From the NCBI RefSeq assembly GCF_900091515.1, contig NZ_LT607410.1, positions 248,001 to 312,000 of the forward strand: a DNA stretch of 64,000 nt. Reading direction: 5' to 3'. Below the pieces are notes generated by a model that ran no database searches, was not told the DNA's origin, and was given only the letters and a program-made list of their open reading frames with translations. The DNA comes from Micromonospora purpureochromogenes. GTDB taxonomy: Bacteria; Actinomycetota; Actinomycetes; Mycobacteriales; Micromonosporaceae. Position numbers and translations under genes: made by a program. The first letter of the stretch is position 1. Each line of letters starts with the position of its first letter. This document shows positions 38,001 through 45,890 of the stretch, in pieces.

Positions 38001-41000
38001 GCCGCCGCCGACCTCGGCCGGATCGGTGGCCCGCCACAGAGCAGCAACCTCAGTGAGTTCCGCAGCCGGCTCATGGACGTGCGGGCCCTGCTGCCCCAGC
38101 ATCTGCAGGAGGCCCAGAAGGCCCTGCGCAAACGGGCCGAAAACGAGGTCCCGGCCGGCCCCGACCGGCAGCAGCGGCTAACTTCGATCTACGCCCGCAT
38201 CGACGCGGGCGACCTGTCGACCGCCGAGGAATACCTGCTCGCCGCAGTGCACGGGGAGGCGCCGCCGACCGCTGAGCCGTCCGACGACCTGACCCGATTC
38301 CTCGGACTCACCGTACAGGTGGCCGGCGGCCTGACCCGGGGGATGGTCAACGCGATCCGCTACGGAAAACCGCAGGCCTCGCTGGGCGTGACAAACCTGT
38401 CCGCAGCACAGCGAACCACCGCCGACACACTGCAAATGTGGCTCGACATGCGCGACATCCGGCATAACAAGGTGCAAAAGAGCAGCCTGATGGCGGCGCT
38501 ACGACTGGCTGGTATCGAGTTCGCCAACATGCAGCCGCTGCGGGAACTGTCAGCCAGCTCCCGCCGCGCCTGGTGGGACCTGACCGGGGTACGACGGATC
38601 GGGGAGACCCCCGGCGTGCCGCAGTTCAGCCCGTCGGCCGGTGAACGACAGCGGATCATGCTCTGCTGGGGAGAGCCGGACGTGCGGGCCATGTTCGGCT
38701 GGATCGCCCAGGATCCCGGCACCGACCTCCCGGTCATCGTGCTGCTGTTCGCGGCGATGACCCCCGACCAGCGCGAAGAACTCGCCATGATGTGCGCGCA
38801 GCGCAGCGAGAAGCCGGTCATCGTCATCGACGACATCGCCATGCTGCACTTGGCGCTGCACGGCAGTGGCCAGTTCATGGCCACCGCCCGGACGTTGCTG
38901 CCGTTCGCGGCTGCCAACCCGTACGCCCCGGACGGGCTGGCAGCCCTTCCGCTCGAGATGTTCTTCGGACGCCGGTCCGAACGCGCCGACATCATCGACC
39001 CGTACGGCGCGAACCTGCTCTACGGCGGCCGGCAGCTCGGCAAAACGGCCCTGTTGCAGGAAGCCGCCCGCGCGTTCGCTCGCGTTCCCACGAACCTGCC
39101 CATCTACGTGACCCTGCACAACGTCATCGGCACCAAGGTCAACCCGCTCACGCTGTGGGACAAACTGTCCGAGAAGCTCGCCGAAGAAAAGATCCTGCCG
39201 CCGAAGAAGACCCGCGACCCGATCAAGAACGTCACCACCGCGATCAAAGCTTGGCTGGGCGAGAACCCGACCCGGCGGATGCTGCTACTCATCGACGAAT
39301 GCGACGGGTTCTTCGACGCGGACGCCGAGCTCGGCTTCGAGCACGTCACCCATCTGCGGAACCTGCGCGACGAGACCAGCCGCCGATGCAAGCCGGTCTT
39401 CGCCGGCCTGCACCAGGTACAGCGGTTCGCGCATCTGCCGAACCAGCCGCTGGCCGGCGCCCACCTCGGTGAACAAATCGCGATCGGCCCACTCAGCCCA
39501 GAACCGGCGTATCAGCTGCTGTTCACCCCCATGGAAGCCCTCGGGATCAGGTTCGCCTCCGACGAGCTGATCCACCGGATCCTCGCCTACTGCAACTACC
39601 AGCCGAAGCTGCTGCAACTGGTCGGCAAGGCCCTCGTCTCCTCGGCGCTGTCCCGCCGTGACGGCGGCCCCTACTACCTGATCGACGAGAAGCTGCTCGA
39701 CCAGGTCCTCGGATCCGAGTCCCTGCAGCAGCGGGTCCGGCAGACCGTCCGCCTCACCCTCGACCTGGACTCCCGGTACAAACTCATCGCCCTGGTCGTC
39801 GCGTACGCCGCACTTGAGCACGGCGCCGACCACACCATGACGACTTCACAGCTGCGTGAGGAATGCCAGAGCTGGTGGGCGGCCGGGTTCGCCCGCCAGG
39901 AGCCCGCCGAGTTCCGGTCCCTGCTCGACGAAATGCGCGACCTCGGTGTCTTGGCGGTCACCGCCGGCACTCGGTGGCGGCTGCGTTCCACAAACGTGCT
40001 GCGACTGCTCGGCTCGACCAACGAGATCTGGGAAGAACTCTGCAGCTCGCAGTGGCGCAACACGGTTACGAAACTGTCCACCGAACAGGCCCGCGGCCAC
40101 CTCGACAACGGGCTCGTTTCCCCCTGCACCGAGCAGCAGCTGTCCCGGATCGTCAGCCGCACCACCGGCAGCACCGTACGCGTAATCGCCGGAACCCCCG
40201 CCACCGGTGTCGACCGGGTCCGTGACCTGCTGGAACACTCTCGGAAAGGGTTCGGTGCCCGGTTCGACCTGACGGTACCGAACGGCCCTCAGGCGTACGG
40301 GAAGGCGTTGCGGGGTGGTGAGGCAGGAGGTCGGCACCACGTCGTCCTGAGCCAACTGCTTGCCGCGAAACCCGACACCGTCGCCGAATCGATCGCCAAG
40401 GCGATGCAGGTTCAGCCGACGGCAGGCACGACCCGTACCGTCGCTGTCCTCGTCGACGTCAACACCCCGGGGATCCTCGATCTGCTGACCGGCTCGGACT
40501 TCGCCGTCAGCAACGACGACGTGATCACGCTGCGCCGGGCCACCGACATCGGACTGCGCGGCTGGCTGTCGGACAACGAGCTGATGAAGACGTTCACCGA
40601 CGCGACCAGCCAGGCCGAGCTCATGACCGCGACCGGCGGCTGGCCGCTCCTGCTGGACCTGGCCGCCGCCAAGGCCCGCGAGTACACGAGCACCCACAAG
40701 GTGTGTGACCAGGTCACCGCGTACCTGACGGCCGCTGAAGGGGCTGCCGAGTTTATTGAGGCGACCGGACTGCGAACCGACTCTGATGCCGGAGACTCTT
40801 TCCAGGGCCTGATTGACTACGCAGGCCCGGTCACCTCCGACGAACTGGTCGAGTTGTGCGCGGTGACCTGCTCGGATCCGGTACGCACTGCCAGGATCCT
40901 GCAGATCCTCGACGTAGTCGACCAGAGCGACGTCGACGGGCGCTGGACACCGGAACCCGTTACCGCCGCCGCGTGGCGGCGGCTGCACGCACCCGCGTAG
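35010..41000 (+). CDS. Giant protein with AAA/STAND-type ATPase domain (1996 aa)
   Basis: The third gene of the trio starts 69 bases after the second. About 1300 N-terminal residues are helical with low-complexity linkers (for example PAPVREPAVV-like Pro/Ala runs around residues 470-550) and match nothing I know. An AAA_16/STAND-like ATPase follows at about residues 1310-1560: MFFGRRSERADII, Walker A GGRQLGKTALLQEAAR (about residue 1340), Walker B RMLLLIDECDGFFDAD, then winged-helix-like segments (HRILAYCNYQPKLLQLVGKA). Another 400 residues complete the protein. STAND ATPases often act as sensors that oligomerise on infection signals. No nuclease motif was seen, so effector activity may reside in the partners. 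Confidence 0.85.
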   Translation: MASSSRRHRRRNPRTCAHECTHIGPELAAARDDAVAALRSELDKLTDPIGTALESLSGEQFASLVWQVPQPGRTDFLTHLGVPPARRPTATAARMGLNKLRHWPKHQRDDAALFITHPVADRLHALWKKNAAGGEQQQEDALREALTHDPSQTNTLRLALICHSPNTWAMTVALRVGLDAALGHPDWPQTAVDDITTVCRRVESVRAQVAAAHAQQPHDNGPHDDNEIGDDETGDEPCGAQADEDAALTTPPSSGTELIPEGPNTVSGETDNLQPVSDGDAAGSGEDLAAAAADLVERQTQARLAAATLTDLLHRGEIPPLGALNPVAAFIQAADRVRDLLSGPDQTIPADATVEYLLTALSVTADLNDQRSRLADFSRLTGPDTERDRIGKAVVLATALQQMPVWGPQQQEHVTGLLSLLGLIDAAAAKDMQALPAAFASVEQHLPDNIAALRMPALGGQLQITGTNSDADGVPAAEDTAPAQDPTPAAAAPEPVREPAVVEGTAATTKALSTTGVPVVQAPPAASTPATVTPPAGEDEPADTAAGRELVRQLLGASRLSLAHHAAAACGDRHRADALRILTLADAVRSETSPTAGALRTALEGEQGGAASGDTAAQMLLLAGTVRACLVTADAGAGRIAKTIAASLHQLPALAMIADAIGTATEKRLLYSPDVLAALAPIAGAANDIAMTVEAAQSEVSRPRNLDFVRASQIADLWWAPNGVIGRILATAAADRRSELETVAEQLRLFAKRQYVDDLLNQEDAHLRSGSSRQLQGQQRRKLKEMVDRSVTAVRAWADAVRANQAAAQGPVPAHLAKLRLDVLVQWPAAEHELQNLITVAADMPWMLQAEAAQACLTSMRGSVGMLDGDKPAGPDRDPDVVVHQGLLRCAALPFTADGVPARPVTVDDVRTAANTSWEDAFTQRIAEEDYATAALIIDAVTDPTQSRAMHDRLAYAAAQTFDELTTLHREVSGDVARATRLGQLDEIASTAMNSALAAADLGRIGGPPQSSNLSEFRSRLMDVRALLPQHLQEAQKALRKRAENEVPAGPDRQQRLTSIYARIDAGDLSTAEEYLLAAVHGEAPPTAEPSDDLTRFLGLTVQVAGGLTRGMVNAIRYGKPQASLGVTNLSAAQRTTADTLQMWLDMRDIRHNKVQKSSLMAALRLAGIEFANMQPLRELSASSRRAWWDLTGVRRIGETPGVPQFSPSAGERQRIMLCWGEPDVRAMFGWIAQDPGTDLPVIVLLFAAMTPDQREELAMMCAQRSEKPVIVIDDIAMLHLALHGSGQFMATARTLLPFAAANPYAPDGLAALPLEMFFGRRSERADIIDPYGANLLYGGRQLGKTALLQEAARAFARVPTNLPIYVTLHNVIGTKVNPLTLWDKLSEKLAEEKILPPKKTRDPIKNVTTAIKAWLGENPTRRMLLLIDECDGFFDADAELGFEHVTHLRNLRDETSRRCKPVFAGLHQVQRFAHLPNQPLAGAHLGEQIAIGPLSPEPAYQLLFTPMEALGIRFASDELIHRILAYCNYQPKLLQLVGKALVSSALSRRDGGPYYLIDEKLLDQVLGSESLQQRVRQTVRLTLDLDSRYKLIALVVAYAALEHGADHTMTTSQLREECQSWWAAGFARQEPAEFRSLLDEMRDLGVLAVTAGTRWRLRSTNVLRLLGSTNEIWEELCSSQWRNTVTKLSTEQARGHLDNGLVSPCTEQQLSRIVSRTTGSTVRVIAGTPATGVDRVRDLLEHSRKGFGARFDLTVPNGPQAYGKALRGGEAGGRHHVVLSQLLAAKPDTVAESIAKAMQVQPTAGTTRTVAVLVDVNTPGILDLLTGSDFAVSNDDVITLRRATDIGLRGWLSDNELMKTFTDATSQAELMTATGGWPLLLDLAAAKAREYTSTHKVCDQVTAYLTAAEGAAEFIEATGLRTDSDAGDSFQGLIDYAGPVTSDELVELCAVTCSDPVRTARILQILDVVDQSDVDGRWTPEPVTAAAWRRLHAPA

Positions 41001-41014
41001 CCGAGACCGCCAAG

Positions 41015-41065
41015 CCCGTGCCGCCGGTAGTTGTCGTCCTAGACGGCGACAACCGGCGGCACGGG
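41015..41065 (+). terminator. Hairpin terminator after the helicase trio
   Basis: A strong GC-rich stem, CCCGTGCCGCCGG paired with its complement, extends after a small bulge into TTGTCG/CGACAA, with a 10-base loop. It begins 14 bases after the stop of the 1996-aa gene. There is no U-tract, which is usual in actinomycetes. Confidence 0.75.
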
Positions 41066-41234
41066 CGACAGCTTAGGTCCCGGTAATCGACCAGTGCCAC
41101 GCATCTGAATACCGGTTGGCCAGCCCGTATTCGTCGGCCTACGCACCCAGCCATAGGAAGCCGGTATGGCCCGTTCACTGATCATCTTCCTCGCGCCACT
41201 GCGCCGAGGGGGAAGCCAGGACGCCCGCCGAAAT

Positions 41235-42005
41235 GAAGCAAGCGGGCAGCTCATCGATGGGATCCGCTGGCGGGCACGGGTGTGCTCGCCCTGGCGGGAG
41301 GTTCCGGAGTGTTACGGCCATGGCAGACGGTCTATGGACTATTCCGCCGCTGGCAACGCGCCCGGGTGTGGCAGCGGATCGTCACAGGGCTACAGACCCA
41401 GCGCCCGGGCGGCCGATCTGATCACCTGGGACGTCAGCGTCGGCTCGACCATCGCTCGGGCGCATCAGCATGCCGCGGCGCCCGCACCCAACCCGAGCGG
41501 CAGAAGGAACCACCGGGCGGGGTTGAGGACGAGCCGGCTGATCACGCGTTGGGCCGGTCGCGGGGTGGCGGGACCACGAAGCTGCACCTGGCCCGCGAGC
41601 AGGGCCGCAGACCCCTCGCGATGCTGCTGACCGGGGGGCACCGCGGCGACAGCCCGCAGTTCACCCGGATCCTGGCAAGCATCCGGGTCCCTCGGCCCGA
41701 CGGTGCCGACCCCGCACCCGATCAGACCGGGTTTTGGCGGACAAGGCATACAGCTCGCGCGGCAAGCAGGCGGAACTACGCCGATGTGACATCCCGGCCA
41801 CGATTCCGATCAAGATCGACCAGGCAGCCGGTCGCCGCAAGAAGGGGTCGAAGGGCGGTGGGCCACCAACCTTCGACCCCACCGTCTACCGGCAGCGTCA
41901 CGCCGTCGGGTGCGGCATCAACCAGCTCAAACGCCACCGAGCCGTCGCCACCCGGTAGGACAAACTCGCCGTCCGCTACCAGGCCGCACTCCAGCACCCG
42001 AAAAA
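41235..42005 (+). pseudogene. Decayed IS5-family transposase
   Basis: Pieces of an IS5-family transposase common in actinomycetes are scattered over all three frames: LIDGIRWRARVCSPWREVPE, PWQTVYGLFRRWQRARVWQR, LITWDVSVGSTIARAHQHAA, then the DDE-region parts [14 protein letters not shown] and [19 protein letters not shown], and finally [15 protein letters not shown], where a TAG replaces the usual Tyr. At least four frameshifts and one stop break it. The last recognisable residues (LAVRYQAALQHP) end about 40 bases before tRNA-Lys, so the expected end of the gene is lost. Clear inverted termini were not found. Confidence 0.75.
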
Positions 42006-42041
42006 CCTTGGTCGCGCCCGCAGCGTTTGTGCAGGCAGAAG

Positions 42042-42116
42042 TGGTGGGCCGCCTGGGACTCGAACCCAGAACCTAAGGATTAAAAGTCCTCAGCTCTGCC
42101 ATTGAGCTAACGGCCC
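42042..42116 (-). tRNA. tRNA-Lys (anticodon UUU), CCA encoded
   Basis: The minus strand folds into a complete tRNA. The acceptor arm GGGCCGT pairs with GCGGCCC, the D-arm has GCTCAATGGCAGAGC, the anticodon loop is CTTTTAA (anticodon TTT, Lys), and the T-arm is CTGGG-TTCGAAC-CCAGG. The 3' CCA is encoded at 42044-42042. Its 3' side faces the island to the left. Confidence 0.95.
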
Positions 42117-42323
42117 GTTGGGCCATCAGGTTACCCGATCACCCGCCTCCGGGTTGAGGTCCGCCCGGGCAGCGCGGGTGAGGTGAGGCCGTGAGCGCCG
42201 GGCCGCAGAGCGGGCTCTGCTGGATCAACTGTATGCCCGTCGGATTCGGTGAACGTCGGTATCTGGACCCTCGGCTCGTCGCTTAGCCCTCCGGTGCCGG
42301 GTTCGCCTCCGGTCGGGCGGCTG

Positions 42324-43436
42324 TCAGGTGGCGTGCTGGTGGCCGCCGCTCGCGCAGTCGTCCCAGATGCGGGTCAGGTGCCGGGTCATGCGGGCGGTCG
42401 CGGGGTGTGCGGGATGTTCACGGCGGTGGGTGGTGATGGTGTCGGCGAGGAGGGCGCGGGCGGCCTGGCAGTGGCCGAGGTCGTGCAGGACGAGCGCGGT
42501 CGTGGCGTGGATGGCGAGGGTCCGGTGGGCCTGCGGGCCATCGGTGTGGGCGAGGTGCTCGGCGAGCTGACGGTAGAGGTGGTAGGCGCGTTGGTGGTGC
42601 CCGGCGCGGCGCTGGGCGGCGGCGTGCAGGTGCAGGGCTTGCAGGCTTGCGGGGTGGGTGGGCCCGTGCAGGTGGGCGGCGCTGTGATGGGCGTAGGCGG
42701 CCCAGGGGATCGCGCCCGCGAGGTGGTCGAGGCGCAGGTGCAGGTCCGCGAGGAGGGTCGCGGCCTCGGCATGAAGGGGATGGGCCGGTGCGGTGGCAGG
42801 GTCGACGCCGGTGAGGACCTCGTGCAGGAGCTGCCGGGCGCGTAGCGGATCACGCCGAGCGATGTCGCGGGCGGTGGCGACGCGCCGCACCCGTTCCTCG
42901 TCGGTGTGGTCGGGCGGGAGGGTGGGTGTCGCGCGCCAGGCGAGGGTGATGTCGCTGGCGGTGGTGCCCACGGTAACGCGGGCGAGGACGCGGTGCGCGT
43001 GGGTAGCGGCGAGGTGCGGGGATGTTGGCGTGCCGGTGGCGGGCAGGATCCGCGTGGCGTACCGGAGCATGGCCCGGCCGACGGTGTCGGTGATGGCCGC
43101 GGCGTCGAGGGGCCGCACGCGGCAACCGGGCTGGCACTGGTAGGCCTGCCCGGCGTCGGGTAGGTCGGCGCGGGTCATCGGCTGGTGGCACATCCTGCAG
43201 TGCAACAGCCCCGGCGGCAGGAGAACCTCCCGACCATCGGCGACGGCGTCTCCTTCCCTGCCCGCCTGCGGCGGGGTGGTGGCTTTGGAGACCCACTTCT
43301 GCACGAGGCGCGGGTCGAGGTTCAACTGGCGGGCAACGGTGGTGACCGCGCCGTAGGCCCTCACGGCGCGGGTGTCCGCGACGCGCTGGACGGCGGCGTC
43401 GATGAGTTCCGGCGGGTATCTGCGAGGGAAGGCCAT
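42324..43436 (-). CDS. HTH/zinc-ribbon protein with TPR-like repeats
   Basis: The 370-aa protein begins like an IS3 OrfA or sigma-type helix-turn-helix: RRYPPELIDAAVQRVAD, then VTTVARQLNLDPRLVQKWV. A zinc ribbon follows at about residues 80-105, LLHCRMCHQPM...YQCQPGCRVRP, similar to those in recombinases. The second half (about residues 175-350) is a set of helical tetratricopeptide-like repeats rich in His/Ala (LHLHAAAQRRAGHHQRAYHLY, ALVLHDLGHCQAARALL). Such HTH-TPR proteins may act as regulators that sense a partner. It lies downstream of the GNAT gene with a 69-base gap. No exact relative comes to mind. Confidence 0.68.
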   Translation of the reverse strand: MAFPRRYPPELIDAAVQRVADTRAVRAYGAVTTVARQLNLDPRLVQKWVSKATTPPQAGREGDAVADGREVLLPPGLLHCRMCHQPMTRADLPDAGQAYQCQPGCRVRPLDAAAITDTVGRAMLRYATRILPATGTPTSPHLAATHAHRVLARVTVGTTASDITLAWRATPTLPPDHTDEERVRRVATARDIARRDPLRARQLLHEVLTGVDPATAPAHPLHAEAATLLADLHLRLDHLAGAIPWAAYAHHSAAHLHGPTHPASLQALHLHAAAQRRAGHHQRAYHLYRQLAEHLAHTDGPQAHRTLAIHATTALVLHDLGHCQAARALLADTITTHRREHPAHPATARMTRHLTRIWDDCASGGHQHAT

Positions 43437-43505
43437 GGTGTGGATGTCCGTCAGGGATGCCGTCGTCAGCTGGGGGTTCTCGTCTCGGGGTCGATGACGG
43501 TGGGG

Positions 43506-44156
43506 CTAGGCATTCAGGTCCTGCCGCCGGTGATCGGCCGGGCGGGCGGCGTTGATCGGGACGGCGCCACGGCGGTCGGGGTTGCGGCGCATGGGCTGCA
43601 GGGTCGGCCCGTCGGGCAGGGTGATCGCCGGTCGCGCGGTGTAGCCGTGGCGGGTGTACAGGGTATGGGCGTCGGTAGTGGTGTCGGCCCAGGATGGCAG
43701 GTCGATGCGGTCGAGTCGGCGTCGGTGGTGGGTGAGCATCGCTGTCGCCCGTCCCGCGTCTCGGGCGTCGGGGTGTACGGCGAGGAACGCCAGGTGGTAG
43801 TGCGGTTCAGTGGGCCGAGGCTCGGACAGGAGGGTGTCGAGTTGGTCGAAGCGGTCGGTGTACGGGCCGGCGGCGTCGGTGAGCCGGTGGCGGTAGTTGG
43901 CCGGTGGTGGGATGGGCCGGTAGCGGTGGAACCCGACGGTAGCGGCGCTCAGGTCGTCGGTGAGGTGAATGTCGCCGTAGAACATGGCGTGTTCCACCCA
44001 GATCGCTGCGACGTCGGTGAGCACTCGGCGCCGCAGCGCGGGGTCGGGTACGAGCCATGCGGCGAGCGGGGTGGGGTGCAGGGCGGCGGCGATCAGCGTC
44101 GCGGCGGGGTCTTTGTCCGTCCAGCGGGCGGCGCGGATATGCACGGCAGCGTCCAT
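43506..44156 (-). CDS. GNAT-family N-acetyltransferase
   Basis: The 216-aa protein has the GNAT layout: an N-terminal IRAARWTDKDPAATLIAAAL, a central beta strand HYHLAFLAVHPDARDAGRATAML with the acetyl-CoA-binding R/GxxG/A pattern (DAGRATA), and a C-terminal YTRHGYTAR typical of GNAT fold ends. The substrate is unknown. The 3' tail is Arg-rich. It starts at ATG 44156 and lies between the GPP34 gene and the HTH-TPR gene on the same strand. Confidence 0.82.
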   Translation of the reverse strand: MDAAVHIRAARWTDKDPAATLIAAALHPTPLAAWLVPDPALRRRVLTDVAAIWVEHAMFYGDIHLTDDLSAATVGFHRYRPIPPPANYRHRLTDAAGPYTDRFDQLDTLLSEPRPTEPHYHLAFLAVHPDARDAGRATAMLTHHRRRLDRIDLPSWADTTTDAHTLYTRHGYTARPAITLPDGPTLQPMRRNPDRRGAVPINAARPADHRRQDLNA

Positions 44157-44183
44157 CAGGTCGGTCTCCTTGTCATTGAGCGA

Positions 44184-44864
44184 TCAGCGGTAGGCGGCGG
44201 TGGCGAGGTCACCGACCGCGGCGTCGACGGCGGCGGTGATCTCACGTATCGGCCGGTGGTGCTGTTCGGCGACCGCCCGAAGCTGGCCGGTGACGGCCTT
44301 GGTGTCATCGAGGTACAGGTGGGTGGTCAGGCCGAGGACGGCGACGAGGCCGGCGAGGGCGGCGGTGTGGTTGTCCGGCGGCTCGCGGCCGGCGGCGAGA
44401 TACCGCAGCCGGGCTCGGGCCACGACCGCCCATTTGCTGTCAGTGGCGAGGTAGACCTCGCGGCGGGCGAGGCCGCCCAGCCGGCGCCGGCTGGTGTGGC
44501 GGAGGATTCCGCCGGCGTGCAGGCCGGCGCGGGTGCGTTCGTACAGGTCGTCGGCGAACGACGACAGCCATCCCCGCAGCATCGGAGCGGGGTTGGCGTA
44601 GCGGACGGAGGCGATCGCGGTGTCAGCGATCAGGTCGCCGACAGGCGGGTCATGACGCAGCCGCAGCCGCTGATTCCCGCCTGAGCGAGCGTCATCGGTG
44701 TCGTCGAGGACGATCCGTCCGGCCAGGAACAGGTCGATCAGGACCGCGCCGGCCATCCCGAGGGCGAGGGCCTGGCGGTGGATGTGGGGTTGGCCGGTGT
44801 CGTCGTTGTGGCCGAGCAGGAACAACTCGTCACGCAGCGGCAGTTGCGGAATGGACGCGGTCAT
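44184..44864 (-). CDS. GPP34 (GOLPH3-like) phosphoprotein family
   Basis: The 226-aa protein matches bacterial GPP34/GOLPH3 family proteins: PLRDELFLLGHNDDTGQPHI at the start, then ALALGMAGAVLIDLFLAGRI, RLGGLARREVYLATD and LAGLVAVLGL. Eukaryotic GOLPH3 binds phosphatidylinositol-4-phosphate; the role of actinomycete members is not established, though many occur in developmental or stress loci. The length is normal. The gene sits 12 bases after the amidase gene in a minus-strand run of five. Confidence 0.85.
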   Translation of the reverse strand: MTASIPQLPLRDELFLLGHNDDTGQPHIHRQALALGMAGAVLIDLFLAGRIVLDDTDDARSGGNQRLRLRHDPPVGDLIADTAIASVRYANPAPMLRGWLSSFADDLYERTRAGLHAGGILRHTSRRRLGGLARREVYLATDSKWAVVARARLRYLAAGREPPDNHTAALAGLVAVLGLTTHLYLDDTKAVTGQLRAVAEQHHRPIREITAAVDAAVGDLATAAYR

Positions 44865-44876
44865 CGCACCGGCTGC

Positions 44877-45890
44877 CTATCCCCGCCCGGCGGTGCGCTG
44901 CCGCAACCGGGCGTGCACCCCGCCGTACGCGGCAGCCGGGGACGGCAGCAGCGCCTTGTCAACGGCGGCAAGGACCGTGTAGTTCGGGTCGCACACGTTG
45001 CCGATCGGCGCCCGCCCCGCCTGCGACACCAACTGGTAGGCGTCGAGTTCCTCCAAACCCGTGAGGTCTCTCGTCCAGCCGACCAGATCGCGGTGGGCGA
45101 TCCGGTAGGCGTCCTCCAAGGGGCGGGCGCAGCCGACCGACGTGATTGACGTATCGGTCTCCAGGCGGGGCCACACCGTCGAGGCGCTCTTGATGACCTC
45201 GATGGTCAGGGTGGTGGTTGTGGCGATTTCCACCCCGACGCCGCAGGCTTCGCCTTCGCCTTGGCGGGCGTGCCCGTCGCCGAGGGCGAGCATCGCCCCG
45301 TGCACGTTCACGCCCAGGTAGAGGGTGGTGCCGGCGCGCAGCTCCGGGGTGTCCAGGTTCCCGCCATGCATGTCGGGGACGATCGTGGAGCGGGCCTCGA
45401 ACCCGCCGGGGGCGACGCCGATGGTGCCGATCGTCGGGTCCAGGGGCAGGTCGACGGAGTGGTCACTGCCCGTGGCGTGGAAGCGGACCGTGCCGGCCTG
45501 CCGGTTGAGGTCGTACAACCACACCCGCTCCTCGAGAGGCGGCTGCAGGGTGGCGGTACGGGAGGTCGAGGTCAGCGCCCCGAAGTGCGGGAACGTCGAC
45601 GACACACCCCAGTCCCGGGCCGGTTTGATGGCGGCGAGGTGGATGGCGAGGGTGTCGCCGGGCTCGGCGTCCTCGACGAAGAACGGCCCGGACACCGGAT
45701 TCAGGTACGGCATCCGGCACACCTGAGACGGCAGGTCCGCCGGCCCGCGGACGAGACCGCCGAAGCAGTCCTCGGTGAAGACCTGCAGCACGTCGCCGGA
45801 GCGGACGTGGGCCACCGGCATCCGGCCTCCGAAGGTGTAGGCCAACTCGTCGCGGGCGGGACGGTAGGTGATCGTGTCCATGCCGGTCAC
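44877..45890 (-). CDS. Acetamidase/formamidase
   Basis: The 337-aa protein matches the FmdA/AmdA amidase family (hydrolysis of formamide or acetamide to the acid and ammonia). It carries the family's conserved segments: VRSGDVLQVFTEDCFGG, VEDAEPGDTLAIHL, GTIGVAPGGFEA, VPDMHGGNLDTPELRAGTTL and LALGDGHARQGEGEACG, with the metal- and substrate-site His/Asp/Glu residues in the DMHGGN and GDGHA motifs. Start options are GTG 45890, overlapping the permease stop, and ATG 45881. Coupling to an amino-acid/amine permease suggests uptake and breakdown of an amide or amine. Confidence 0.92.
   Translation of the reverse strand: MTGMDTITYRPARDELAYTFGGRMPVAHVRSGDVLQVFTEDCFGGLVRGPADLPSQVCRMPYLNPVSGPFFVEDAEPGDTLAIHLAAIKPARDWGVSSTFPHFGALTSTSRTATLQPPLEERVWLYDLNRQAGTVRFHATGSDHSVDLPLDPTIGTIGVAPGGFEARSTIVPDMHGGNLDTPELRAGTTLYLGVNVHGAMLALGDGHARQGEGEACGVGVEIATTTTLTIEVIKSASTVWPRLETDTSITSVGCARPLEDAYRIAHRDLVGWTRDLTGLEELDAYQLVSQAGRAPIGNVCDPNYTVLAAVDKALLPSPAAAYGGVHARLRQRTAGRG

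Noticed and set aside
41282-42076. 264-aa ORF over the IS remnant and tRNA-Lys
   Set aside because: It is one frame of a frameshifted transposase and its end reads into the tRNA gene. The homologous pieces lie in three frames.
42117-42323. Second tRNA or small gene next to tRNA-Lys
   Set aside because: No cloverleaf or credible ORF could be found in this short gap.
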